Shown here: in pieces, positions 1 through 10,900 of the stretch | Layout: every line of letters begins with the position of its first letter | How positions within the stretch are numbered: position 1 is the first letter of the stretch | Assembly: GCA_947500555.1 (NCBI GenBank) | Contig: CANMSE010000003.1 | Span: forward strand, 682,001 to 746,000 | Direction of reading: 5' to 3' | DNA length: 64,000 nt | Source: an uncultured Fulvivirga sp. | GTDB lineage: Bacteria > Bacteroidota > Bacteroidia > Cytophagales > Cyclobacteriaceae | Translations under genes and position numbers: made by a program | The notes under the pieces: generated by a model | Seen by the model: only the letters and a program-made list of their open reading frames with translations | The model's database searches: none | What the model was told of the DNA's origin: nothing

Positions 1-460
1 GCTCTCTTTCAAATTTTTGTTCAAGTGTTGATGAAGCCTGATCAATTTTTGACAGGGCTCCAATTTTGTTTGAAGGAATTCTTACTATTCTGGAATGCTC
101 AGCCAATGCTTGAATGATAGACTGACGAATCCACCATACAGCATAAGATATAAATTTAAATCCTCTTTTTTCATCAAACCTCTTAGCTGCCTTTACCAGT
201 CCTAAGTTACCTTCATTGATTAAGTCATTTAAAGGAATTTTGTTAGAGTAGTGATATTGCTTAGCAACCGAAACAACAAATCTCAAGTTGGCTTTTACCA
301 ATTTTTCTAATGCTGCATCATCCCCCTCTCTTATTCTTTGAGCCAAATCAACTTCCTCTTCCGGAGTCAATAACTCATCTTTCGAAATTTCATTAAAGTA
401 CTTTTCAAGTGTTCTACTATCACGATTGGTGATAGACTGTGTAATCTTAAGTTGTCTCAT
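1..460 (-). CDS. rpoD: RNA polymerase primary sigma factor (5' part, runs off the left edge)
   Basis: The reverse strand reads from ATG at 460 through 153 codons and leaves the window open. The product is the housekeeping sigma factor that directs RNA polymerase to promoters. The N-terminus has the short Bacteroidota form, without the long region 1.1 of proteobacterial RpoD. Region 1.2 includes [13 protein letters not shown], followed by region 2 with [35 protein letters not shown] and [15 protein letters not shown], the last two being the core-binding and -10 recognition helices, then the start of region 3 ([12 protein letters not shown]). The missing part should carry regions 3 and 4. It is divergent from the TPR gene across a 246-bp spacer in which I recognise no further gene. 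Identification is very secure; only the 3' part is unseen. Confidence 0.96.
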   Translation of the reverse strand, partial: MRQLKITQSITNRDSRTLEKYFNEISKDELLTPEEEVDLAQRIREGDDAALEKLVKANLRFVVSVAKQYHYSNKIPLNDLINEGNLGLVKAAKRFDEKRGFKFISYAVWWIRQSIIQALAEHSRIVRIPSNKIGALSKIDQASSTLEQKFERE

Positions 461-706
461 TCTTGCTTTTTACCTAATAATTATTTGACATTCAACCTTA
501 TAGAACAATAAAAAACGTTTTTTGTTCCCTACATTTAATTTTTATAAATATTTTTGGAAAGATTTTATCTAACGCTTCCCGAATCCCTTTATTATTTGAT
601 CGATCTTATTGATTTTAGCCGAATTTCGCATGATACAAAAAAATACTGAAATGAATAAGAAATATTTAATATTATTAAAAAGTAATACGGCTTACTTGTT
701 GACAAC

Positions 707-1645
707 ATGAAAATTTCGAATAAAGTTTTACAAAAAGTAAATTTCTTATTTCTAATTCTATTTATTTATTCCAACGCCATTGGTCAGGAAACTGCAGAAG
801 AACTTTACAACAGAGGATACAGATATCTTACTGTAGATAAAGAAAAAGCTATCAGCCTACTTGGAAAATGTATTGAATTAGATTCTACTTATACGGATGC
901 ATATTTTCATAGAGGTATCACCTATTTTAAACTAGACCAGTTTGATAGTGCACTGTTTGACTTTAAAAAAGCATATGACCTCAATCCAGACCTTTCAGTT
1001 CTATGGATGTACAAGGGGTTTGCTTACCGGAATAAAGGTGAAATTAATGAAGCTTTGGCCTCATTTTCTAACTACATATCATTGTACCCTCAAGACACTA
1101 CGGCTTATTCATATATTCTTAGAGGTAAAATGAAGTATGAATTGGGAGACTTTGATGGGGCCATATCCGATTACGACATGGCAACGAAATTAAAACCATT
1201 TGAAGAAAAGTATAACTACTATAAATTTATCGCTTTCAAAGAGGCTAAGCAATATCGTTCAGCCATTAAATGCGTCTCTAATCTAATTAAAGTCAATCCA
1301 GATTTTTATGGGTATTATTTCTACAAGGGACAAGTATATCAAGAAATGGAGTTTTATGATTCTGCCATCTTCATGTACAATGTTGCGATTATAAAGAATT
1401 ATCAAAACCCTGATAGCTACTTTTACCGAGCCCAATCTTATGAAAAGTTATCAAAACTTGAGAAAGCTCTCGAAGATTATAACACAGCCATTGCTTTGAA
1501 TAAAAATGATGGTTCATTCTTTTCTAAACGTGGTAATTGCCGACACCTTATGGGAAATAAAGATGGAGCCTGTGCAGACTGGACAGAGGCTGGTGAATTA
1601 GGTTATTATGAAGACTTCGATAAAGTAAAGAGGGTTTGTGAATAA
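707..1645 (+). CDS. Secreted tetratricopeptide repeat protein
   Basis: A 312-residue protein with a hydrophobic signal peptide (about residues 1-26, ending NAIG) followed almost entirely by TPR units from about residue 30 to 300. Recurrent TPR consensus elements are visible, such as AYFHRGITYFKLDQFDSALF, YKGFAYRNKGEINEAL and YFYRAQSYEKLSKLEKALED. The C-terminus resembles the Sel1-like or TPR cap seen in many Bacteroidota proteins (GNKDGACADWTEAGELGY). No catalytic domain is visible, so the likely role is a periplasmic or outer-membrane-associated protein-protein scaffold; the partner is unknown. It is the first rightward gene after rpoD and lies 51 bp before the prohibitin-like gene, so cotranscription is possible. 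Confidence 0.85.
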   Translation: MKISNKVLQKVNFLFLILFIYSNAIGQETAEELYNRGYRYLTVDKEKAISLLGKCIELDSTYTDAYFHRGITYFKLDQFDSALFDFKKAYDLNPDLSVLWMYKGFAYRNKGEINEALASFSNYISLYPQDTTAYSYILRGKMKYELGDFDGAISDYDMATKLKPFEEKYNYYKFIAFKEAKQYRSAIKCVSNLIKVNPDFYGYYFYKGQVYQEMEFYDSAIFMYNVAIIKNYQNPDSYFYRAQSYEKLSKLEKALEDYNTAIALNKNDGSFFSKRGNCRHLMGNKDGACADWTEAGELGYYEDFDKVKRVCE

Positions 1646-1696
1646 CCTTGCTTTCTAAGTATTTGTTATTGATTTTTACGGCTTAAACAAAAAATC

Positions 1697-2515
1697 ATGG
1701 ATAACAGAAAATATTTACCAATTATTATTGTCGGTTTTGTAGCCTTATTTATTCTATTCGGCTTGTCTTCAAGCATTTTCTATACAATTAATGCCGGAGA
1801 AAGAGCTGTCATATTTAAGAAGTTTCAAGGGGGGCTTGATAAGGAAAATGTTATACAACAGGGATTCGGCTTCAAAGCTCCATGGAATGATTTGTATGTA
1901 TATGATGTACAGGAAAACAATGCCGAAGAAAAGATGGATGTATTGGACAAGAATGGCCTTTCTATCAATGTTGACGTAACAGTAAGATTTAACCCGATAT
2001 ATGATGAAATAGGTGTCTTGCATGAGGATTTCGGAACAAATTATGTTAACAAATTAGTCATTCCAGAGGTAAGATCAGCTGTAAGACAAGTCATGGGCAG
2101 GTTTACAGCAGAAGAAATCTACTCCACAAAAAGAGCAGAGGTTGAAACTGCAATAAAGACTGAAACTGAAACAACCTTAAAACAAAATAGCATTGATATG
2201 CAAGAGCTTTTGATTAGATCAATAAACCTACCTGAACAAATTAAGTCTGCCATTGAGAACAAGCTTAAGCAAGAACAAGAAGCATTAGCCTATCAGTTCA
2301 GATTAGATAAAGAAAAAAGTGAAGCTGAAAGGAAAAGAATTGCGGCAGATGGAGAAGCTGTGGCTAATAAAATCATTAATAGTAGTTTGACACCAGAACT
2401 ACTAAAAATGAGAGGTATAGAAGCTACTCTAGAATTAGCAAAATCTCCTAATAGTAAGGTTGTGGTGGTTGGTAGTGGAAAAGACGGCATGCCATTGATA
2501 TTAGGAAACAATTAG
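1697..2515 (+). CDS. Prohibitin/SPFH-family membrane protein
   Basis: The 272-residue product has one N-terminal membrane anchor (about residues 7-28) and then an SPFH/prohibitin domain (about 30-190), with typical text such as TINAGERAVIFKKFQGG, a PEVRSAVRQVMGRFTAEEIYSTKR segment, and an Ala/Glu/Lys-rich coiled coil at about 190-240 (KLKQEQEALAYQFRLDKEKSEAERKRIAADGEA). Family members form large oligomeric rings or cages in the inner membrane and modulate membrane proteases such as FtsH or organise membrane domains. Bacteroidota commonly carry one prohibitin-like protein of this size. The start is the ATG at 1697. It lies 80 bp upstream of citrate synthase. HflC/HflK is a more remote alternative; the overall pattern fits prohibitin better. 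Confidence 0.9.
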   Translation: MDNRKYLPIIIVGFVALFILFGLSSSIFYTINAGERAVIFKKFQGGLDKENVIQQGFGFKAPWNDLYVYDVQENNAEEKMDVLDKNGLSINVDVTVRFNPIYDEIGVLHEDFGTNYVNKLVIPEVRSAVRQVMGRFTAEEIYSTKRAEVETAIKTETETTLKQNSIDMQELLIRSINLPEQIKSAIENKLKQEQEALAYQFRLDKEKSEAERKRIAADGEAVANKIINSSLTPELLKMRGIEATLELAKSPNSKVVVVGSGKDGMPLILGNN

Positions 2516-2595
2516 TATGCATAACGCGTTTTCTTTTCAAGCCAATTTTGGCTAATTTCACAATCATTTGAAAAACCCTAAAAAGATCAATTAAT

Positions 2596-3882
2596 ATGTC
2601 TAAAACGGCTGAAGTAAAATTTGAAGGAAAATCGTATGAACTTCCAGTAATAGAAGGAACAGAAAAAGAAATAGGTATCAATATTGGAAGCTTAAGGAGC
2701 GAATCAGGGTTAATTACTTTAGATCCGGGTTTTAAAAATACAGGTTCTACAAAGAGTGCTATTACCTATCTCGATGGAGAAAAAGGTATTCTTAGGTATA
2801 GAGGGTATTCAATTGAAGAACTTGCAGATAAGTCCACTTTTTTGGAAGTTTCTTATCTATTGATTTTTGGTCATTTGCCGTCTGAATCTGAGCTGAGTGA
2901 TTTTCAAAATCAGATAAAAGTCCATACACTTGTCCATGAGGACATCAAAAAAATTCTTGAAGGCTTTCCTTCCAATTCTCATCCTATGGGTGTATTATCC
3001 TCGCTAGTTACTTCTCTAACTGCTTTTTACCCTGAATCTCTGGATCCAAATAGATCCAGTGAAAGGGTTAACCTGAGCATTATCAGAATTTTAGCTAAAA
3101 TGCCAACTTTTGCTGCTTGGGCATACAAAAATGAAGTAGGTCACCCAGTGAACTACCCGGATAATAATCTGGATTATTGTAGCAACTTCTTGAAGATGAT
3201 GTTCGCTCTCCCAGCAGAAAAATATGATGTAGACCCAGTTATTTCAAGTGCTCTTAATAAACTTTTAATTCTTCACGCAGACCATGAGCAGAATTGCTCT
3301 ACGTCCACTGTGAGAGTTGTAGGTTCTTCTCAAGCAAGTTTGTATGCGTCCATTTCTGCCGGTATTAATGCCTTATGGGGGCCCTTACATGGAGGTGCTA
3401 ATTCTGCAGTAATAGAAATGTTGGAGAACATCAAAAAAGATGGTGGAGATACCAAGAAATGGATGGCCAAAGCCAAGGACAAAAATGATCCTTTCAGACT
3501 TATGGGTTTTGGTCATAGAGTCTATAAAAATTTCGACCCTCGAGCTAGAATTATTAAAAAAGCGGCTGACGATGTATTAGATAAATTAGGAGTTGATGAT
3601 CCAGTATTGGATATTGCCAAAGGCCTTGAACAAGTAGCTCTTAACGATGAATATTTCGTTGAAAGAAAACTTTATCCCAATGTAGATTTCTACAGCGGTA
3701 TAATTTATCGCGCCTTAGGAATTCCAGTAGACATGTTTACAGTGATGTTTGCACTAGGAAGACTGCCCGGGTGGATTGCTCAGTGGAAAGAAATGAGAGA
3801 AAACAATGAGCCTATCGGCAGACCTCGCCAAATATATGTTGGGGAGAATTTAAGACCTTATGTCGATTTGAAAAAAAGATAA
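2596..3882 (+). CDS. gltA: Citrate synthase (type II, hexameric family)
   Basis: 428 residues, the usual length for type II citrate synthase. It condenses acetyl-CoA with oxaloacetate to citrate at the entry of the TCA cycle, in the cytoplasm. The catalytic triad known from the E. coli enzyme can be placed: His265 in GPLHGGAN, His307 in FGHRVYKNFDPRA and Asp364 in VDFYSG. Oxaloacetate-binding HADHEQNCSTSTVR begins at His227. The N-terminal beta-rich segment (VKFEGKSYELPVIEGTE) is also standard for this class. A strong intrinsic terminator sits 20 bp after the stop codon, so the gene probably ends its transcript there. Nothing unusual is seen. Confidence 0.98.
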   Translation: MSKTAEVKFEGKSYELPVIEGTEKEIGINIGSLRSESGLITLDPGFKNTGSTKSAITYLDGEKGILRYRGYSIEELADKSTFLEVSYLLIFGHLPSESELSDFQNQIKVHTLVHEDIKKILEGFPSNSHPMGVLSSLVTSLTAFYPESLDPNRSSERVNLSIIRILAKMPTFAAWAYKNEVGHPVNYPDNNLDYCSNFLKMMFALPAEKYDVDPVISSALNKLLILHADHEQNCSTSTVRVVGSSQASLYASISAGINALWGPLHGGANSAVIEMLENIKKDGGDTKKWMAKAKDKNDPFRLMGFGHRVYKNFDPRARIIKKAADDVLDKLGVDDPVLDIAKGLEQVALNDEYFVERKLYPNVDFYSGIIYRALGIPVDMFTVMFALGRLPGWIAQWKEMRENNEPIGRPRQIYVGENLRPYVDLKKR

Positions 3883-3902
3883 AATAGAATTTTCTTAATA
3901 TC

Positions 3903-3929
3903 AGGCCGGACATATCATCCGGCCTTTTT
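3903..3929 (+). terminator. Rho-independent terminator after citrate synthase
   Basis: A perfect 8-bp stem AGGCCGGA (3903-3910) and TCCGGCCT (3918-3925) closes a 7-base loop CATATCA and is followed directly by a T run ending at 3929. It lies between the gltA stop and the acyl-CoA-binding protein start at 3941. The ACBP start codon is only 11 bases after the T run, so the ACBP/rsmE pair needs either readthrough or a promoter inside or ahead of the hairpin. Confidence 0.85.
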
Positions 3930-3940
3930 ACTTTTACAGC

Positions 3941-4195
3941 ATGGAAGAATTTGAAAAAGCCGTAGCCCGATCTAAAGAACTGACTCAACGCCCTGCAAAC
4001 GATGAATTATTAAGATTATACGCATTATACAAACAGGCCTCTGATGGTGATAATACTGGAGAACGACCAGGAGGGTTCGATTTTAAAGCTATCGCCAAAC
4101 ATGATGCGTGGGCTGAATTAGCCGGTAAAAGTAAAGAAAAAGCACAGGAGGAATACATTGAATTAGTTGACGATCTTCACCAAAAGTACTCATAA
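3941..4195 (+). CDS. Acyl-CoA-binding protein (ACBP)
   Basis: An 84-residue single-domain protein matching the eukaryote-type ACBP fold from end to end: FEKAVARSKELTQRPANDELLRLYALYKQA, then the loop DGDNTGERPGGFDFKAIAKHDAW and the last helices with KSKEKAQEEYIELVDDL. The family binds medium and long-chain acyl-CoA esters and buffers or shuttles them; it has no enzymatic activity. The conserved Tyr and Lys that contact the CoA moiety (YALYKQA, KHDAW) are present. The stop TAA (4193-4195) abuts the GTG start of rsmE, so the two are translationally adjacent. ACBP is common in eukaryotes and scattered in bacteria, including Bacteroidota; the reason for the pairing with an rRNA methyltransferase is not evident. 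Confidence 0.93.
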   Translation: MEEFEKAVARSKELTQRPANDELLRLYALYKQASDGDNTGERPGGFDFKAIAKHDAWAELAGKSKEKAQEEYIELVDDLHQKYS

Positions 4196-4888
4196 GTGCA
4201 AATCTTTTATGAGCCAGCCGCAAGTAAGGATTCCTTTATTCTAAACAAAACTGAAGCTCAACACTGTCTTAAAGCCCTTCGGAAAAAGAGAGGTGATATT
4301 ATTACAATTGTAGATGGTAATGGTATGTTTTACGAATGTTCTATTACTCATGACAACATAAAAAATTGCGAGTTAAAAGTACTTTCAACTCAAAATGAAT
4401 TAGAAAGATCAAATTTTATTCATGTAGCAATTGCTCCTACCAAAAATATAGATCGAACAGAATGGTTTGTTGAAAAATGTGTAGAAATAGGTATAGATGA
4501 AATCTCATTCATACTGTGCAGTAACTCAGAGCGTAAACAGCTGAATGAAGAACGGATCATTAAAAAGGCAGTAAGTGCGATGAAGCAGTCACTAAAAGCT
4601 TCAATACCTAAAATAAATCCTCTAACACCTTATGTAGACTTTATCAAACACTCACCTAATGAAGGTGGATATATAGCTTTTGTAGATTTTTCAAATCCTC
4701 ATGGCTTGTGGTCTGTAGCTCAATCAAATGACCACCACTTAGTTCTAATAGGACCGGAAGGAGATTTTACTCAAGCCGAACTTGAATTAGCTCAAGCCAA
4801 TAATTTTGAAAATGTAAGTTTAGGAAAAAGCCGTCTCCGAACGGAGACGGCTGGTATTGTTGCTTGCACTATTTTAAATCAGCACTGA
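4196..4888 (+). CDS. rsmE: 16S rRNA (uracil-1498-N3)-methyltransferase RsmE
   Basis: 230 residues. RsmE is a SPOUT-class, SAM-dependent enzyme that methylates N3 of U1498 in 16S rRNA. An N-terminal PUA-like segment (about 1-70, beginning MQIFYEP, with HCLKALRKKRGD) is followed by the SPOUT domain. The trefoil-knot SAM site is clear from LIGPEGDFTQAELELA and LGKSRLRTETAGIVA near the C-terminus, both family signatures. The start is GTG at 4196, immediately after the ACBP stop; it is chosen because MQIFYEP lines up with the usual RsmE N-terminus. It ends 19 bp before the convergent giant gene. Confidence 0.95.
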   Translation: MQIFYEPAASKDSFILNKTEAQHCLKALRKKRGDIITIVDGNGMFYECSITHDNIKNCELKVLSTQNELERSNFIHVAIAPTKNIDRTEWFVEKCVEIGIDEISFILCSNSERKQLNEERIIKKAVSAMKQSLKASIPKINPLTPYVDFIKHSPNEGGYIAFVDFSNPHGLWSVAQSNDHHLVLIGPEGDFTQAELELAQANNFENVSLGKSRLRTETAGIVACTILNQH

Positions 4889-4907
4889 ACCATTCTAACA
4901 CAATTTA

Positions 4908-7900
4908 CTATTCATTAATCATGAGTCTCAGGTTTGATTTTCTACCAAACTGCTCAATAGTAATTATATATATTCCCTGATTCAAAGATTCATTAGGAAC
5001 AAGTCTTAAATCCTCACTAAAGTCACCTGGCTCATACATTTGATCTACCACTACTCTACCGAACATATCAAACATAGTCACATGAACTTCATCTCGTTGA
5101 TCAGCCTCAATTCTTAAGTTAATATTACTATCATCCGTTGGATTAGGATAAACTTTGAATGATAGAGTACTATTTTCAGGAATCATATCGACAACGACAA
5201 TCTGATCAGCAATAGAAAACTGACCATCAAAGTCTACTTGTTTTAACCTGTAGTAGTTCTTTCCTATTGAAGGTCGCGTGTCAATAAAGGTATATTCTTG
5301 AGTATCGTTTGTAGTACCATTTCCCTCAACTGTAGCTATGACTTCATAAGTCAAACCATCAGATGATCTTTGAAGCTCAAAGTAATCATTATTGATCTCA
5401 GAGGAAGTAACCCACTTTAACTCTACATCACCATCCAATTCACGCCCTGTGAATGAAGTCAACGTTATAGGCAGCGGATTAGCAGCTGAAGCTGATCCTA
5501 GAGTGAATATACGTTCACTAAAAGTATTTGAACTAACTGCAGTGAATCTTCCCTCAGCATCAGTATTTCCTGCAGAAAAACCGGCACCATCTAAGTTATC
5601 CCAAGTACCCAGTCCACTATTCCAAATCATTACTTCTAATTCCTGACGTTCAGCAGGTTCTGATGAGACATCACTAATAAGTCCCCAACTCAATCCCACA
5701 GTGGCAGTTGTGCCAATAGAACCAACGTTACCATCCGAAATTTTCCAATACTCTCCATTACTAATGGTAGCAACATCCCCAGCATTAGTTAAGTCCATGC
5801 TGGTCACAGATGCTTCATTATCCATAGCATTCGATTGGAAATATTGAGCTTCCCAAGTCAGTCCACCAGCAGAAACATCATTTACTGAAGCTGGACGCCA
5901 CTCAGTGCCGCTACCAATTGGGAATTGAAAGTTTCCATTTGCTGAGGCAATAGTTTTCGAAAGCCTTCCATTTATGTATGAATTTTCACTACCTATAGCT
6001 GGACTCACCGAAGCATTGGACAAAAGGCTAAAATCATTATCATTGGTTCTTATTAGTCCATTATTCAAAAATAATATACTGCTGATTTCGACCTGGCCAG
6101 AAGAAATATTAATCCCATTAGCATTAGCGATCAGGAATCTATAGAATGCACCAGAACCAGTAAAATCACCATTCAAATCTTGTTCAGATGTTCCATTAAA
6201 AATAGTTCTATGTGTCCCGCTTCCTGAAGTATGGCTTCCAGAAATAAAATTAAAATCAGACTTAACAAACAACCTTCCACCGGTTCCTGTATTGAACGTC
6301 CCTCCATTAATAGTTACATCACCATTAAAAGTCACATCACCATTATTTTCACCATTAAAAATTCCCCCATTGATGGTAAAATTATTGTCAACCTCAATAT
6401 CTCCGGTTCCTGTATTAAAAGTACCCTCAGTAATGAGAAAATTATTCTCTACAGTTATATCTCGATTATTTGCATTATCCACAACTAAACCAGATCCATT
6501 TATTACCAAATCTTCGCATACAGTCACATTATTATTTGGAAACTCGCGATCACCCGTACCAATAAATGACAAGTTTCGTAATGAAGTAATTCCACTTAAC
6601 ACACTATAACTACCAGTGCCTCCATACTCAAGTCCACCTCCCGAACAACTCAAGAAGTTACCTGAGAAAGCAGGTAAATTCGCATTGATTCCATCACTTA
6701 AAATTCTCAATGTACCTGTTCCAGATAATTGACCTAACCTATGGTTGGTAGAGTTGTCAACTTCCAAAATACCTCCATCTTGTATTTCAGTTCTATAAAA
6801 ACTGGCATTATCAGAATCTAGTGTCAATGTAAAAGTATTAGGCACTATAATAACTGCTCCAGTTGGAGCACCTCCACCAGGAACAGGGTTATCATAAACA
6901 TCATCTCCAAAATTACCACTAACATCCACCGTGTATGTAGCTACATTATTCGGAATAGCTTCGTCAATTCCTGCAAAGTAGTCCCCTGTAATACCGTTAT
7001 CAGATGCACCACTAAAATTGAAAGAGATAAGATTAGTCGTCTCATTCACTTCTGTAGTAGTAAACTTATTGATTACATCCGTAGGGTTATCAAACGCCAA
7101 TATCCTGGCTGCAATGTAATCTGCCTCACTGGAACCCGGATCGGCCGTTAGAACCTGGGAATCATCATATCCCATAGTCATATCTGTGGTTAAGCCAGTT
7201 ATTCCGCTAGACTGAACAGTCCAGTAATATTGTAATACGTTATTAACATCACCAGTTCCAAAGAAATTTGACCCGTCATTTATTGTCGGGTGAAACTCAT
7301 TGGCAGGTAAGATGGTAATGGTGCCTATACTTGAGCCTGATGTGTTGGACCCTGATGTTAAGTCAAAAATTACGGGAGTATAAAAAGACTGACCTACAGG
7401 GAATGTAAAGTCCTGGCTAAAGCTGGCAGGGAAAGTCTTAGAAACACCTCCATCAGTAAAAGAACTGTTGGTTCGTATCATATTGGTAACTCCAAACGAA
7501 TTTACAGGAGTTATTAAAGCATTTAAGCCTAATGCTATCACACTACCTCCTACATTAAACACTCCGTTCTCTAATCTCAACCCTCCATCAACATTAAAGT
7601 CATAGCCATTGCCATCAGGAATAGTTACTCCATTGGCATTATTTATAGTAAGTACCCCAAGTGTTCCTGAACCTGCTGCAGACCTTCTCAATTCTTGAGC
7701 CGAACCACCTGCAAAAACTAATCCATTACCTGCTGTACTTGAGTGTATTCCATCTATGACAGCATCAGCAGCAAGGTTTATTGAAAAACCGTTGTCTGAC
7801 AAAGTCCCATCGGATATAGTAAAGAGATCTGCTACATCCAGTGTATTTGTCAAATCAAGCGTACCAACCTCAGATTTTGTGAACCTGAAAAAGGTATTTG

Positions 7901-10900
7901 TACCACTCCCTGTAATTTGTTGTGAACCTGTGGAGTTGAATATGGTTTCGTTTCCTTGCGCATCATAGGTGCCGTCATTGTCAAAATCTCCGCCTACAGT
8001 GAGTGTCCTCGCATTACCATTCAATGCGGCACCAGTTTCAATGGTCAATAAACCCGATACTGTTAAAGGATTAATATCTATCTCAGCAGAAGGAGTGTTT
8101 GTGCCATTGATGGTTAGGTTTTCTAAATCGATCACTGAATTAATTCTAAAATCATTTTGTCCAGCTGGCGTGTTCGCATTGAAAATAGTAATCGTAGAAC
8201 CAGTTACGTCAGAGATATCGGGGTCCAAGAATAACGCAGCCACTGTAGGTGTATCTTGATGTCTTTCAATTGTTAATGTACCCCCAGTATAAGTAAATTC
8301 ACTTCCAGTGTTATAAATCTGAAGCATACCTCTGGTATTCTCCGGACCTGCTTGAGTACCAATACGTACATCTCCACCTGTTTGGCGATACCTTAATACG
8401 CCAGTCTCAGCCGAAGTAATTCCTCTGATTTGAGAACCTACATCTAATGTACCACTGGATATTTCCAACAATGCATTGCCAGAAGCTGAATATTCTATGA
8501 AGTTGTTACCATTCCCCACGGCATCATCCATATCAAGGGTTCCACCATCAATAATAATACAACCATCGAGTTCTATTCCTGAATCACTACCATTTACGTT
8601 TGCAGTTCCTTGGGTCAGTTGTAAGCCTGCATCGGCAGGAATTGAAAAACTGTCTCCACCAGTAGTTAAATTGATGTCGATAGCAGGGTCATTTAGGGCA
8701 AGTATTCCACTTGTTAAGGTAATTGCCTTTGTTGTACCATTAGTACTGCTACCAAGGGTAAAGTTGGTGTTTATTGTGAAAGAATTGGTTTTCGAATCTT
8801 TTGTTAACACCAATCGACTTAAGTCTGGGTCAACACTTGCCGCACTATTAAACACTTTATCTTCATTCCCCTCAATGTTCAAAGTTATATTGCTTTGAAA
8901 ACCATCATCAGCCGTAAACAAGTCTAAAAGAGCATCTGCATCTCTGATTTGTATATCGCCTGAAATGTTTAGCTGATGGTTTAAGTTATCTGTTCCACCA
9001 GTTTGAACAAATAATTGATTTGAGTCTGTATTACCATCAGTATCTAAAATGAAGTCTCCTCCCACGGAAATAGATCTTGCATTACCACTATTTTGAAAAA
9101 TAATACGACCTTCATTATTAGAACCTATACCTCCAATTCTTAAAGAATCAGTAACAACAATATCTCCAGCAGCACCTGTATTCATTAACAAAGTTCCGCC
9201 AAACCTTACATTTAAATTTTGACAAGTAATGTCCACAGCAAACGACACCGATCTTCCATCCTGATAATTGGATGTTCGTCCTGGGATGCTAAGTCTAGGG
9301 AATTGCGTAAGGTTTGTAGGTGCAACTGCATCACCATCATTGGATCTCATTATGAAACTAGCCCCTTCAGTATCTGCGAACTCACCAAGATCGGCATCTA
9401 AGGTAGGTTGATCAACATCTGTCATTTGATACTGTATTTCGCCATTTCCAGTCACACTTCCACCGACTCTTAATCCTCGTGTAGGTGTAATGATAAGTCT
9501 TGAATTCTCACCTTCTACACCATTTGCTTCAGGGTTTTGCTCTAAAATTAGTTCTGCGATTTCTAAAGGACTAGCAATTGTCCCAGTATTAAGTGTCACA
9601 CGATGTCTTTGATAAGATCCCGGACTACCAGAAAACCCTATATGAACTACATCACCCGCCCCAGGAGAAGAGGAGGCGGCAGCACCACCATAACCTATGG
9701 TAGACCAGATATTATTATTTGTCCAGTTACCAGTAGCACTCCTTGAATAATAAATCTCAGGCGCTCCAACAAACCTTCCAAATTCACCTGCCGTATAATT
9801 TGCTTCTTCCAGTGTAAAACCAACATCTCCAGCGCCATTAAAAGTGATTGTATTGTTTGTATCATCTACCCCTTCTGGTGTAGGATCATCTTCATAATTC
9901 CTTGTAAAAGGATCTACGGTTAGGACTTTTCCAGCCGCAAATGTCGCTTCATTAGCAGAACCATCTAAATCATTGTCATAATAAGTAAACGTATATTCAA
10001 CGGTTGGTAAAGTAGAGAAATCCTCAAAATCAACTGTCCAATAATAAGAGAGTATATCACCCCCACTAGGGTCTGTAGTCGCTAACTCCTTATCGACAGG
10101 TCGAATAGTGATATAACCATCATCGGTAACTCCTGATAGTGTGGCTGATGCTGGAGTATATTTAGAGTTACCGGTGCCAGAACCAGCATCTGTAAATGCA
10201 TCTAAGCCATCAGTACCAATACCAAAAGGTAAATCAAATGTGGCATTCCCATCTTCCGGATCCAGACCATCTGCGGGGACATAAATGCTTAAACCGCCAT
10301 CAGAAGCATTTCCATCAGTAATAAACATATCTTCCACTGAAAAACAGCCTCCACACCCATTCCAATCAGCCTGAGCACCACTCAGGTTAATGTCTAATGC
10401 ATCAATCTTTAAGTTATGCTCACCTAAATTCATTCTACCAAAACGATATTGCAATCGTTCTATGTAGACATCACTAGTCAAGTCTATTATATCGGTACTA
10501 TTATTAAATCGAACGTTACCGAATCTACTGGTGTCTGCTGTTACCACTTGGATAGGACCATTGGTGAATTTTATAAAGTCATTATTTCCATTAGGTGAAG
10601 CGTCTCCAGCAGCGGCAGCCGGGTCATAAACACCCAGTATGTCATAATTAACCAATGAATCTGAAAATATTCTAACACTATATAATCCATTATCAAAAAT
10701 TCCGCTTAACACTTTAAACGCATCACCATCTATTCTTATTAAATTATTGTTACTACCCGATACATCAGTCTTGCCCGAACCTAATGAAACCACTCTGCCA
10801 GTAGGCTTATTGATCATTAAATTCCAAAAGCGTTGTTCACCATTGCCATCAACTCGGTTTTGAAAGTCAAGAGTAGCATCGTCAACACCATTAATGGTGG

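Noticed and set aside
2540..2553. AGCCAA/TTGGCT small inverted repeat after the prohibitin-like gene.
   Set aside because: Only 5-6 bp stem, tiny loop and no proper T tract; not enough to call a terminator.
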